Source: Alphaproteobacteria bacterium (lineage in GTDB: Bacteria > Pseudomonadota > Alphaproteobacteria > Micavibrionales > UBA2020). Taken from it: a stretch of 64,000 bases of DNA. Both the position numbers and the translations under genes were made by a program. Under the pieces are notes generated by a model, which ran no database searches, was not told the DNA's origin, and was given only the letters and a program-made list of their open reading frames with translations. The stretch lies in assembly GCA_025934695.1 (NCBI GenBank), contig JAICWS010000006.1, forward strand, positions 1-64,000, written 5' to 3'. This document shows, piece by piece, positions 29,410 to 38,486 of this stretch; the stretch's first letter is position 1, and each line of letters begins with the position of its first letter.

Positions 29410-29607
29410 TTACATGCTTTCTTCAGATTTAGGCACGCGCACATAATCCAGTTGATGCAGGATAAAGGCATCATCTGAATATTCGGAGCCATAAGTCTTT
29501 AAAACATTTAGGACCTACAGGAAACTCTTGACCTTCCTCGTCTATAACGAAATATCCAATATCTCCGCCGTGCGGCGAAATCGCGGGAAAGGGAAATTAT
29601 CTTGCAT
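29410..29607 (-). pseudogene. frameshifted remnant of a small gene
   Basis: Reading the minus strand, an ATG at 29607 opens MQDNFPFP; the sense then continues one frame over as AISPHGGDIGYFVIDEEGQE and FPVGPKCFKDL, and after a second shift near 29482 as YGSEYSDDAFILHQLDYVRV followed by PKSEESM and a TAA at 29410-29412. Three frames joined end to end give one plausible protein of about 65 residues, while no single frame stays open. This is typical of a decayed gene (or of two base errors). The function is unknown; it lies in the otherwise empty 465-base gap before the 767-residue gene. Confidence 0.55.
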
Positions 29608-29636
29608 ATGCGACAGCCGTTGGTTGGCGGGGGTTT

Positions 29637-29651
29637 TTAAGGATTTGTTAA
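29637..29651. promoter_or_regulatory. perfect CtrA-type box before the 767-residue gene
   Basis: TTAA GGATTTG TTAA, exact TTAA-N7-TTAA, 71 bases before the ATG at 29723. The same arrangement occurs upstream of the homologous zeta-fusion gene (62517-62531). Confidence 0.6.
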
Positions 29652-29722
29652 GCTTTTGATGCCATAATAATGTGGCAATATATTACGTTCGTCCCCTTAT
29701 CTCCTTGTAAAGGAGTGCGCCG

Positions 29723-32026
29723 ATGACAGACTCTGACATTACAGATACAGAGGTGCAAGCCGGCGAAGACATCCTCAATGCGACGACGCAGGTTCAGCAG
29801 CCCAGCCTGCTGGTTTCTGCCAGATCGCCGACGCAGAAGGTGACGCTGGCGCTGCGCGGGGTGACGTCGGCGACGAAGTTCGGACTTAGGGCCTTCGGGC
29901 CGGAATGGGCGAACCGCACCGGCAAGTTTACGAACCGGACAGGCATCGGCAATACATTTCAGGGCGAAATCACGCCGCTCGGCCGCGTCGGCGGCGGGCT
30001 TGGCGCGCTGAGCGGCGGGTTTGGCATGTATTCGTCGCTGGCAGGCATCAAAAGTTCCTGGGACCAGGGCAGCAAGACCGGCGTGGCGCTCAATGTGGGG
30101 AACTTCGCTTCGAGCACGGCCTATGCCGTCGGCGGCGTCGCGCAGGTCCTGGGCAAGGCCTCGCTGGCCTCCGATGCGACGGGCGTCGGGGTCTGCATCG
30201 GCGTACCGCTCCAGGTCATCGGCCTCGGCTTCCAGATCCACGACGTATGCCAGCAATCCAAATACATGAACGCCCTCATGAAGGAGAGGCTTGGCGACGA
30301 AGCGGCGGCCAGCCACGGCAGCTATGTCACCCAGACCGGCTATGTACCGGGCCTCCCCCTGAAGCCGGAATATGCCGATTACCGCGGGCTCAGCAACCTG
30401 CGCGTCGAACTCAACGCGCAGAAAACGGAGTATGCCGAAGGTGGGCGCATCAACCTGGATAACCTGTCGCAAAACGCCCCGGCGCTGGACCGGTTGACAA
30501 GCGATCTCAGCGGCAATTATGAGATTGGCGTTCGGAACCGGGACGTCGCGCTGAACGACATGAAGTCCTTCGTCCACAGCTCGACGGTCGGACAGATCCT
30601 GGGTTTCGTGGAACGGCATGCCACCGGCTTCGACCGCGAGAAAAACGATACGCAGATCATGAAGGCCGGAGAAGACCAGATCGCGATCGGCACGGCCAGC
30701 AAAGCGGCGCACGAGGAGTTGACGGCCGGCGCGCCCTCGGCTCGGGATCCCGGCAAGCTCGTGGGCTACGACTGGCGCCTCAAAGATTATCAGAGCCGAC
30801 TGGCGCCGCTCGAAGGCGACTACCCCGGCCAGGCCGCCGAATTGAATAAACTGCGCGACATCCATATCGGCATCCAGCAGGACGCGCATAACCCGGCGCA
30901 ACTGGAAAGATACGTCGGCGAGCAGGCGCGGGAAAACGTGCTGGCCGAGCGCCAGAAGGTCGAGGCGATGGACCCAGCGGCGCAGGACGCCTATTTCGCG
31001 AAGAACAAGGAATTCATCGCGAAAGCCGGCATCGATCCGACGCGGCCCGACCTTCAGCTGGTCGGGCTCAGCGCCAGCCGCGAGGAATATAACGCCAAGG
31101 CGGTGCAGTTCGCCCCCGCCGTTTTCGCGGACAGGGCGCAGGTCGCGCTGGAGCAGAATGCCGCCACGCTGGCGACCGTCAACGCCCAGGGCGCCGTCTA
31201 TGCCGACCGCGCGCGGGCGCTGGCGCAGGCGCTGCCCGATGTAAAACCCGCGGACCTGCCGATCGTCGACGACAGCGGCAAGCCGGTCCTGAAAGCCGGC
31301 AAGCCCGTCACCTTCCGGGACGCGCAGGACGAGCTGGCCGGTACCATCAAGGACGCGCAGACGCAACTCGACGCGCTGAAAAAAGACCCGGGGGCCGCGA
31401 CTGGCGACGCGGACGCGAAAGCCCGCGTGGCGCTGCAGGCCGTGGCGGTGCAGTCGCTGCAGATGCAGTACGCCAATAACGAAAACCAGAACCTCGCCTT
31501 CCAGCTCCAAAGCTATGACGAGAAGGCCGCGGCGCTCGCGCAAGAGAATGCATCGCTGTATGCCGACATGGCCCGCAGGGGGCTCGACAAGGTGCCGGTG
31601 ACGCCCGATGCGAGCATGGTGCAGGCCGAGCAGGCCGTGACGGCCAGCCGGCAGGCGGCCGCGAAGGAAACCCAGGCGCTCGCGGGTCCCATCAAGGACT
31701 TCGACAAGACTTACGGCGACGCGCAAGCGCAGGCGGCGCTGCTGAAAAAAGGCGATCTCGCTTATATCGACGCGCTCAAAAAGCTGCAGGCGATGGAATT
31801 CGGGATCGGCCTCGACGAGATCAAGGCCCTGAAAGCCGAAAATACCTATCTGAAGGATTACCAGGCGCTGGCGCAAAAAGAGGCGGGCGCCCCTGACCTC
31901 GGAGGATCGCATTTCGTCGCTTCCGTCCCGCAGACGAATACCGGGACCGCCGCCTCCGCCATCCCGGCCGAGCCTTCCGGCGTTCCCCCCGTCCCGAAAA
32001 AAGCCCCCGGCGTCGTGCCGCATTGA
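29723..32026 (+). CDS. large effector-family protein (core region without toxin domain)
   Basis: 767 residues, soluble at both ends. From about residue 84 it aligns by eye with the C-terminal two-thirds of the 1227-residue zeta fusion at 58570-62253. It shares a glycine-rich hydrophobic hairpin (GRVGGGLGALSGGFGMYSS, then YAVGGVAQVLGKASLASDAT and IGVPLQVIGLGF), a HIGIQQD/QLERYVGEQARENVLAERQK segment, and a long helical/coiled-coil part ending near LKDYQALAQKEA. The first 80 residues are unlike the fusion and carry no known catalytic motif. The hydrophobic hairpin could insert in a membrane. ATG 29723 follows AAAGGAG. A perfect CtrA-type box is upstream. Type IVB export is inferred. Confidence 0.75.
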   Translation: MTDSDITDTEVQAGEDILNATTQVQQPSLLVSARSPTQKVTLALRGVTSATKFGLRAFGPEWANRTGKFTNRTGIGNTFQGEITPLGRVGGGLGALSGGFGMYSSLAGIKSSWDQGSKTGVALNVGNFASSTAYAVGGVAQVLGKASLASDATGVGVCIGVPLQVIGLGFQIHDVCQQSKYMNALMKERLGDEAAASHGSYVTQTGYVPGLPLKPEYADYRGLSNLRVELNAQKTEYAEGGRINLDNLSQNAPALDRLTSDLSGNYEIGVRNRDVALNDMKSFVHSSTVGQILGFVERHATGFDREKNDTQIMKAGEDQIAIGTASKAAHEELTAGAPSARDPGKLVGYDWRLKDYQSRLAPLEGDYPGQAAELNKLRDIHIGIQQDAHNPAQLERYVGEQARENVLAERQKVEAMDPAAQDAYFAKNKEFIAKAGIDPTRPDLQLVGLSASREEYNAKAVQFAPAVFADRAQVALEQNAATLATVNAQGAVYADRARALAQALPDVKPADLPIVDDSGKPVLKAGKPVTFRDAQDELAGTIKDAQTQLDALKKDPGAATGDADAKARVALQAVAVQSLQMQYANNENQNLAFQLQSYDEKAAALAQENASLYADMARRGLDKVPVTPDASMVQAEQAVTASRQAAAKETQALAGPIKDFDKTYGDAQAQAALLKKGDLAYIDALKKLQAMEFGIGLDEIKALKAENTYLKDYQALAQKEAGAPDLGGSHFVASVPQTNTGTAASAIPAEPSGVPPVPKKAPGVVPH

Positions 32027-32274
32027 CATCCTTCGAAATTGAAATCGTCATCCCTGCGAAAGCCGGCACCTCCGCAACTCTTTGAATCTAAATAATACTC
32101 GTATAACTCAGCTTCCCAAAATGCTGACTCGAACGTCGATTTGTCCATTCACCAATAGCGAGAACGTCTTCGCGGCTGCGGGTACTCCAGCAATAGGTTT
32201 GTGGGACAGTTTGTGGGATCGGCAACAACTGCGAAATATAAGTAATTGAAATACAAATGTATGATTTGGAAAAG
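32027..32274. other. gap left of the island: half repeat and 12-bp spaced direct repeats
   Basis: Holds a half copy of the intergenic palindrome family (CGTCATCCCTGCGAAAGCCGG from 32048) and two direct copies of GTTTGTGGGA at 32197-32206 and 32209-32218. Short direct repeats spaced by about one helical turn next to a tRNA are typical of integrase arm sites. They differ from those inside the island, so they may mark an older element in the same tRNA. There is no convincing gene. Confidence 0.4.
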
Positions 32275-32379
32275 TGGTGGACACAACAGGGATTGAACCT
32301 GTGACCCCTACCATGTCAAGATAGTGCTCTACCGCTGAGCCGCTTCGCGTCGCTTGATAAATCAAGCTCTTATGTGTCC
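32275..32379 (-). pseudogene. interrupted tRNA-Val(GAC) copy at left island end
   Basis: On the minus strand the first 9 bases of tRNA-Val (GGACACATA) are present, then a 30-base insertion (32341-32370) containing the hairpin GCTTGATAAATCAAGC, then the remaining 66 bases including CCA, identical to the intact gene at 44513-44587. The insertion falls between acceptor stem and D arm, so this copy should not fold into a tRNA. It serves as the left attachment repeat. Confidence 0.75.
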
Positions 32380-32426
32380 ATTATATATCGGGCTTTCCCG
32401 TAAATCAATTCGAATTCGCCTTTCAG

Positions 32427-32457
32427 TGTGACAGGAGTGTGACAGGATTTGTGACAC
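32427..32457 (+). repeat. TGTGACAGG direct repeats (left arm-type sites)
   Basis: TGTGACAGG at 32427-32435 and 32438-32446 (11-bp period), then TGTGACAC at 32450-32457. The same motif with the same 11-bp period occurs at 44421-44439 beside the integrase start. Probably integrase arm-type binding sites of the island. Confidence 0.55.
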
Positions 32458-32672
32458 AACCCGGCCCTCCGCTAAAAGCAATCTCAATTTATGCAGCTGT
32501 ATTCGCCTTTGAAGGGTCAGGAGGGGGTGTGGGGGTGTCCATCCAGTAGGGATGTGAACAGAAATTTTCTCGGAAAAATTCCTCCCATTTGTGTATCGCC
32601 TCGCAACTTTATGTGGTAAATGTTTCGGCATTTTCTGACCGCCGACGCCCCATTCTTTTGCGGAGCCTAGTT

Positions 32673-33500
32673 ATGGCATGGACATATAAGGAAATTAGTT
32701 CACACGAAGATGATGGAAATGTATGCCGAATATTAGAACCGTCTGACTTTGACGAGTGGATAAAAGAGATTGCCCATGACTATGTAAATTTACGTGCTGA
32801 TTTCGCCTTGCCGCTTCAGGGGCCTATATCAGTACAGGGCATCGGCGTTTTGGACACGACGTTCATTCAGAAAAAGATTGCAGAACTGACCGTTCCAAAG
32901 TCTGACCTTGTGAAAAAGAAGGCTTTGTCGATTACGCGCGCTGATTTCGGTGAAGTTGCATCGTACAATGCCCTGCAGAGAGAATATGCAACTTGCTTCG
33001 GCTACCAGTCCGTTCGTGACAGAGAAACCATACAGCTCCCCGGACGAAATATAGATGGAATTGGCGCCGAGGATGTTCTTAACATCATCTTGAATGAGAC
33101 GAAGTTTTCTGATGAAGCCGACTCCCCGCCTCAGGTCGTCCAGAAGAAGAAGGATAGCCTCAAAAAGCAGCATATTCACCACATTAAGAACTTGGATGAA
33201 ACCGCCAGCAAACTTGCGGTCGCTGCCACAAAAGCACGTGACAGAAAGGCCCAGGAAATCCTAATTCAGGCCGCGCTGCTCCTCGATGACAAGAAATATC
33301 AGGCGGTCGGCATTACCTGTGCTTCGGTTTTAATTCGCCCCTCTGACAAATCCAAGGACACTGACTTTGGCATATTTAAAGACTTGAAGAAGAAATTGAA
33401 GCCGGCGAATAGTCGGTTCCTTTTAATTCGTTCTCCGAAGCCGTATGATGCCACTATGAGCGCCTTTCAAAATGCGGTAGAGGCCGTGTTATCCGCATGA
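32673..33500 (+). CDS. HamA-like nuclease (Hachiman-type defence)
   Basis: 275 residues. The segment RADFGEVASYNALQREY (about 89-105) followed by IDGIG (Asp about 127) and NETKF (ExK about 142) fits a PD-(D/E)xK nuclease of the DUF1837/Cap4-like type found in HamA. In Hachiman systems HamA is the nuclease effector held by the HamB helicase and released when phage DNA damage is sensed. ATG 32673 follows GGAG at 8 bases; a longer frame from 32589 has no such site. The stop overlaps the helicase start by 4 bases (ATGA), so the two proteins are co-translated. Identification rests on motif and pairing. Confidence 0.7.
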   Translation: MAWTYKEISSHEDDGNVCRILEPSDFDEWIKEIAHDYVNLRADFALPLQGPISVQGIGVLDTTFIQKKIAELTVPKSDLVKKKALSITRADFGEVASYNALQREYATCFGYQSVRDRETIQLPGRNIDGIGAEDVLNIILNETKFSDEADSPPQVVQKKKDSLKKQHIHHIKNLDETASKLAVAATKARDRKAQEILIQAALLLDDKKYQAVGITCASVLIRPSDKSKDTDFGIFKDLKKKLKPANSRFLLIRSPKPYDATMSAFQNAVEAVLSA

Positions 33501-36500
33501 CGAATATAAAGCTTGAGCAAATTTTAGAAGACGTCAAATCGACCGCTTCAATCAATCGGGGGCGATTGGCGGTTCTTGCATCGCATTTTGACGCTCTTGT
33601 AAGGGAAGCCGCTCTTGTGGAGCGAGACCTTAGAAAGATTGCACGCGTCGGCCTAGCCTATGAAATTCTTGCTCTTGGTCAAATTGTGGATGCGCCCCAC
33701 ATCCCTGCGACACCAGAAACCATCAGGTATGCTGATAGCGCATTCGCGTGCTGGCAAATTGTGTTCAATGCGTCCGACGAGACCGTGCCTCAAGATGTCA
33801 AAACAGAATTGACGTTTAAGAACCTTTCTTTCGCTACCTCTATGGCTCTCCGTGTATCAGTCATTGGCTTGATAGCTAAGCGTCCTGCCGATGTCAGGTT
33901 ATTCCTAAAGGGTTACCAAAAGGGGCCTCAATCCGATGATTGGTTGGTCAGGGTTACAACAAATATAGCTGAGTCCTTTATCTTCCTCACGCGAAAACAG
34001 GGTGGGTGGAGTGATGTAGAAAATGCTCTTGCAGCAATTGCGGAGCTAAAGACTCTTCAGGGGAAATTCGAAGAGGGGTTCGTTTCCCAATTTGATGCTC
34101 CCGAAAAGCAAGCGCGCATTTCTCTAATTTTGTTGGGCTACTATCATTTGGCGCAACTGGTGCATGTTACGGGCGAATACCTCTTTTCAGGGAACCCTAC
34201 AAAGACAGAAGCAAACCTGAAGCTCGACAAGCATCATGAACAAGCATTGGAAGTCTTTTCCCTCGCCGGAAAAAAGGGCGGGGCGGCACTGTTTGCGGAT
34301 TTCATTTCACTAGGTGCGCGGGCTCTAATTGCAAATTCGCTCTGGTCTCACCTTGAGGGGATGTCCGGCAAGCTTCGCGAGTATGGCGAGCTATTAATGA
34401 AAAAGGGACGGCCCGACCCACTTTTAGAGTTGTGGCCAAGCCAGCAAGAAGCTCTGAAGAAGAATCTATTTGACACATATAAGCGCGCTATCATCATCGA
34501 AATGCCCACAAGCGCTGGAAAGACGTTGCTTGCCAAATTCTATATCGCGCAGACTAAATCTCTCAGCGCGAATGCGACTGTATTTTATCTTGCGCCAACG
34601 CGCGCTCTCGTCAATCAAATTACTTTTGACCTGCGAAAAGATTTCTCATCGTTGAACTGGAAGATTGAACAGGCCGTCCCTGCCTACGACCTGAATCCGA
34701 CTGAATCCAAGATGCTTGCGGGCGATATTGACATTGTAGTCACCACGCCAGAAAAGCTCGACCTGCTATTAAGGTCAAATCACCCATCTACAATTAATAT
34801 CTCTCTGATTGTAGTGGACGAGGCGCATACGCTGGCCGACAGTACGCGCGGCTCAAAGCTTGAGCTGCTTCTTGCGTCGGTAAAACGTGAAAAGAAAGAC
34901 GCTAGATTTCTCCTCCTCTCGCCATTCATACCGAATAGTAAAAACATTGTGGACTGGCTGGGCGACGATAGGGCCCTGCCCCCCATTGTTGTCAACTGGA
35001 AACCCAATAAACGGCAGGTTGCCGCGCTCCAAATTTCTGGCAGGAAATCGAAGAGGCGGCTCGAACTCACATCTTTAAATGCAATTGATAACTTTATCGA
35101 CACTCCCAATGCAAAAATTCCTTTTGCTGGAAAGGACGCTATTCCCGAGAAAAACTCTAAAGAGGCCTTAAGTTTGGCGGCCGCAAAGGTATTGGAAGGG
35201 AGGGGTAATACGCTCATTCTTTGTCGGGGCAAGGGCACGGCAATTACAAGAGCCAATGAAATTGCGGCAACTCCTTCATTAGCAGTTCAATCTGACGATG
35301 TCGTCGATGCCGTTTGCGATTTTATACGCGCCGAAACTGGCACAGAAGTCTCCCTTACTGATTGTTTGAAGAAGGGGATTGCTTATCATCATGCAGGGCT
35401 TTCTCAGGAAGCAAGATGGTTAATTGAAGGTTTGATAAAACAGGGTAAGGTGAAATGGATATGTGGAACTACCACGCTGGCACAGGGGATGAATTTCCCG
35501 ATTTCTAATGTGATTATAGAGACTCTGAGAAAGGGAGATAAGGACCTAACGGTTTCGGACTTTTGGAATATTGCAGGCCGGGCGGGGAGAGCGCTTGTTG
35601 ACGTGTTGGGCCTTATCTTATTTCCTGCGACAAATGCCGCCCAACGAAAGAAGTACGACGATTTCCTTGCCAATGAAGCAGGAGAAATTGCAAGCCAAAT
35701 CTCTGTCATCTTAACGGATGCTGAACAGATAGGAGAGCAGTTTAATCTAGCGAACCTGCGAAAATGGCCTCAACTGACGAACCTGTTGCAATATCTTGCT
35801 CATGCGGTGCGGATTGCTGGCAAGGATAACATCGCTGACGAGATGGAGAGCATCCTTCGCGCGAGCTTGGTTTATAGACAGGCTCAGAGTGAGAACTCGG
35901 AAAAATTGAAGGGCTTCATGAAGCTTTGCCGCGCTTATATGGCGTCGCTCACGAAGGCGAATGTTGGGTTCCTAGCACTTGCGGACACAACAGGATTCAG
36001 CACCCCCAGCGTCTTATATCTTCTCGCGCAGACGAAAAACTCACCTGAGGTTAGGGACGAAAGTTTATGGCAGGTCAAGAAACTCTTCGGTGATGATATA
36101 CAGCCCTTGAAATCTTGCATTGATATGATTGCCGGTATTCCCGAAATGAATCTGAGCGAGGGCAAGAATAGTCTGCTGAATACTGAAAGGGTCGCTCAAA
36201 TTCTTAGAGACTGGGTGCGTGGCGAAAGCGTCGGGACGTTAGCAAAGAAATACAAATTTGCAGATTCTAAGGCAGAAGGCGATGACCTTATTTCGGACTT
36301 TTCAACTTATCTATATTCAAGACTACTCACAAATGCTTCCTGGGGTATGGGCGCGCTGCAAAACGTTTGCCTAACACCTGAACAAAAGGCTCAAAACGGT
36401 TTCATTCCATCTATGGTCTACTTCGGTGTGAGCAGTCAGGAGGCGGTTTGGCTGAGGATGGCGGGAATGCCCCGCATCGCCGCCAACGGTGCGGCTGATT

Positions 36501-36664
36501 TGTGGCGTAAACAAGGAAGAAAGTCCCCCGAAAATTTCGACGAAATTAGAGGATGGGTAAACAGCTTTACTGACGGAGAATGGAATTCGGTGGTTTCCGA
36601 CAATAAATATATCAAGCCTGATTCAATGAAAATCGTTTGGCGTGAGTTGAGCGCAATTAACTAA
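33497..36664 (+). CDS. HamB-like SF2 helicase (Hachiman-type defence)
   Basis: 1055 residues. The N-terminal 300 residues are helical with no known motif. The helicase core then has Walker A PTSAGKT (about 337), motif II VVDEAHTLAD (about 440), LAQGMNFPISN (about 662) and motif VI AGRAGR (about 692), the Ski2-like arrangement of HamB. A C-terminal helical region of 350 residues follows. ATP-driven translocation on DNA is expected, coupled to HamA. The 4-base overlap with HamA and the low G+C match acquisition with the island. The stop overlaps the convergent next gene by a few bases. Confidence 0.75.
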   Translation: MTNIKLEQILEDVKSTASINRGRLAVLASHFDALVREAALVERDLRKIARVGLAYEILALGQIVDAPHIPATPETIRYADSAFACWQIVFNASDETVPQDVKTELTFKNLSFATSMALRVSVIGLIAKRPADVRLFLKGYQKGPQSDDWLVRVTTNIAESFIFLTRKQGGWSDVENALAAIAELKTLQGKFEEGFVSQFDAPEKQARISLILLGYYHLAQLVHVTGEYLFSGNPTKTEANLKLDKHHEQALEVFSLAGKKGGAALFADFISLGARALIANSLWSHLEGMSGKLREYGELLMKKGRPDPLLELWPSQQEALKKNLFDTYKRAIIIEMPTSAGKTLLAKFYIAQTKSLSANATVFYLAPTRALVNQITFDLRKDFSSLNWKIEQAVPAYDLNPTESKMLAGDIDIVVTTPEKLDLLLRSNHPSTINISLIVVDEAHTLADSTRGSKLELLLASVKREKKDARFLLLSPFIPNSKNIVDWLGDDRALPPIVVNWKPNKRQVAALQISGRKSKRRLELTSLNAIDNFIDTPNAKIPFAGKDAIPEKNSKEALSLAAAKVLEGRGNTLILCRGKGTAITRANEIAATPSLAVQSDDVVDAVCDFIRAETGTEVSLTDCLKKGIAYHHAGLSQEARWLIEGLIKQGKVKWICGTTTLAQGMNFPISNVIIETLRKGDKDLTVSDFWNIAGRAGRALVDVLGLILFPATNAAQRKKYDDFLANEAGEIASQISVILTDAEQIGEQFNLANLRKWPQLTNLLQYLAHAVRIAGKDNIADEMESILRASLVYRQAQSENSEKLKGFMKLCRAYMASLTKANVGFLALADTTGFSTPSVLYLLAQTKNSPEVRDESLWQVKKLFGDDIQPLKSCIDMIAGIPEMNLSEGKNSLLNTERVAQILRDWVRGESVGTLAKKYKFADSKAEGDDLISDFSTYLYSRLLTNASWGMGALQNVCLTPEQKAQNGFIPSMVYFGVSSQEAVWLRMAGMPRIAANGAADLWRKQGRKSPENFDEIRGWVNSFTDGEWNSVVSDNKYIKPDSMKIVWRELSAIN

Positions 36665-38169
36665 GTAAATTTCTCTTTGCGACGGCGTGCTTTTTGTTTC
36701 CGTCGCTCATGTCGGTTACCCTTCAGAATTGCTCGACGCGGACTGATGGGGTCGAGAACGTGCTGCATCCTAATGTCCTGTAAAATGGCTTCTTCTTCCC
36801 GTAGTTTTGCCGCTATGCGGTCCTCTTCTTCAGTCCAGTTTTGAAAGTCGAAACTCATTATATCTTCTGATTCATAGTCTGGCCTCGTTTTAGCCGTGGA
36901 TTCACCCAGCGCCTTTTTCGGCTGGGTGGCTAAACCGACGACATAGCGAACGTGCGGATTCAAATGTTTTGTAACCATGCAGTAGGCAGTTAAGCAGCCT
37001 TGCCGCTCTTCACGATAGCTGGAAAGGCTCTGTCCAAATGACGGCGGGAATAATAAAAAGACGTACATAACCTCGGGTTTGCTAGACGGAAATACGACAC
37101 CACTTTGCACATTTCGTGGGGTTGTCATTACCTTCTGAGCTATTAGATGCCCCATCATGGCCCTATGGCTTCGGGGCTCGGCAGCAAAAAAACGTAGGTT
37201 CCGTTCATGAACGTTTATATCTTGGCCACCATAGGCCATCGTTTCGGTCAAAATGAAGCTGGTAAAGTGTTCAATCAGCCCATCGATAAATCTTCCTGCT
37301 GCACGTAACTCCCCCATGAATTCGGCTTTCGGACCGGACTGATAGTCGTCCCAAATTCCCTCCGCAATGTGCAGGGCTCCGAATTCTTTACCATCGGAAT
37401 CTTTGGGGATTTCCGCGATTAGCTTTCCATCCTCATCGGAATTCGCCAGATAATAGCCCAGCAATTCTTCCTCTCCGGCACACGTAACAATAGTCTCTGA
37501 CGAAAGGAATTGTTCCTTCTCTTCCAAATAGCGGATAAAATCAGTCACCGTATCCAATTCATTCAGGACAATGTCCAGAGTTACATCATCAAGGACGTGC
37601 ACGTAACCCTTTGTGGGGTCTATACGACCAAAGCAAAAAGGATGCTTTGCAGTCTCCTTGTCGAGGCACTCATCACCTTTCAGATATGTGTTGAGAATAA
37701 GACTGCCTCTGCTATTCCCGCCATAGTGCTTTTCTACCCGTTCTCCCGCTCCTAACGCTACAACGACACGGTGAATTTTTATTTCGCCTTGCGGGAGGTT
37801 TAGTGGAAAGCGCTTTTCGCATTGTGAATCGAGGTATATTCTGTCGGGGAATTTACGGAGCCACCTTTCCGCCCCAAATATCTGGTCGGCAGAATTCCTG
37901 ATTGCTTTTTTGTACCAGCGCTTCCAGTCTAGCCAGGTATTTCCGGTATTCGGCATCGCACATGACTTGTCGGAGAAGATGACAATATGCTCATCAAAGA
38001 CGACCAGCAAATCGCACAGCTCTTTGCCTTGGCGATTAGTTTTCGTGACGCCGCGGTCAGTAAAGACGTTTTGATAACTCCACAGATTGAGGAAGGACGT
38101 CTTGCAGATTTTACCAAGGTATTTTTCGGACGCTGTCATCCCGTCCGGCTTAGAATCTTCCGCCGCCAT
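36661..38169 (-). CDS. nuclease-like protein of unknown function
   Basis: 502 residues. Residues 10-45 (SEKYLGKICKTSFLNLWSYQ) and GKELCDLLVVFDEHIVIFSD followed by K resemble the core of a restriction-endonuclease-like fold: Asp, two strands, then a Lys; but the usual D/E two residues before Lys is Ser. The middle has no match, and the C-terminus is very basic (KGNRHERRKQKARRRKEKF). ATG 38169 is chosen; an upstream extension to 38265 is unlikely. It is convergent with the helicase and may be an added or independent defence gene. Confidence 0.5.
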   Translation of the reverse strand: MAAEDSKPDGMTASEKYLGKICKTSFLNLWSYQNVFTDRGVTKTNRQGKELCDLLVVFDEHIVIFSDKSCAMPNTGNTWLDWKRWYKKAIRNSADQIFGAERWLRKFPDRIYLDSQCEKRFPLNLPQGEIKIHRVVVALGAGERVEKHYGGNSRGSLILNTYLKGDECLDKETAKHPFCFGRIDPTKGYVHVLDDVTLDIVLNELDTVTDFIRYLEEKEQFLSSETIVTCAGEEELLGYYLANSDEDGKLIAEIPKDSDGKEFGALHIAEGIWDDYQSGPKAEFMGELRAAGRFIDGLIEHFTSFILTETMAYGGQDINVHERNLRFFAAEPRSHRAMMGHLIAQKVMTTPRNVQSGVVFPSSKPEVMYVFLLFPPSFGQSLSSYREERQGCLTAYCMVTKHLNPHVRYVVGLATQPKKALGESTAKTRPDYESEDIMSFDFQNWTEEEDRIAAKLREEEAILQDIRMQHVLDPISPRRAILKGNRHERRKQKARRRKEKFT

Positions 38170-38288
38170 ATCCAGTCCGCCGATAAATCTACAAATCCGA
38201 TTAGAGATGCTTGTGTGCGTCAATAGAATCACTATATACCTAAGCATGGAACAAATCAAGAACATGGAAAATGGCTGGAAAGCACGTC

Positions 38289-38486
38289 ATGACGCCCACT
38301 GAACGGGATGCGTTACTTCGCTCCCTAGAGGTGGCCCATCGAGCATGTATGAAAGCTCGTCAATCGGCTCCCGTTTCCAGTGACGTTTACAACGCCGCGG
38401 GGCGAGTTCTTTTTACTGTGGACGCCCTTGTTGAGGAGGTGACTGGCGACAGATTCCTGCTGCACAGCTTGCCTTACCGCAAATGA
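38289..38486 (+). CDS. small island protein of unknown function
   Basis: 65 residues (MTPTERDALLRSLEVAHRAC at the N-terminus), helical and soluble. ATG 38289 follows GGAAAG at 7 bases. Its stop overlaps the next ATG (ATGA), so it is coupled to the next gene. No family was recognised. Confidence 0.55.
   Translation: MTPTERDALLRSLEVAHRACMKARQSAPVSSDVYNAAGRVLFTVDALVEEVTGDRFLLHSLPYRK

Noticed and set aside
29648-32029. 793-codon open frame on the minus strand opposite the 767-residue gene
   Set aside because: It is the antisense of a high-G+C gene; the product is Arg/Gly-rich without motifs, while the + strand product has homologous blocks in another gene.
32108-32365. 85-codon minus-strand frame across the tRNA repeat
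   Set aside because: Part of its product (GVTGSIPVVST) is the known spurious translation of a tRNA gene.
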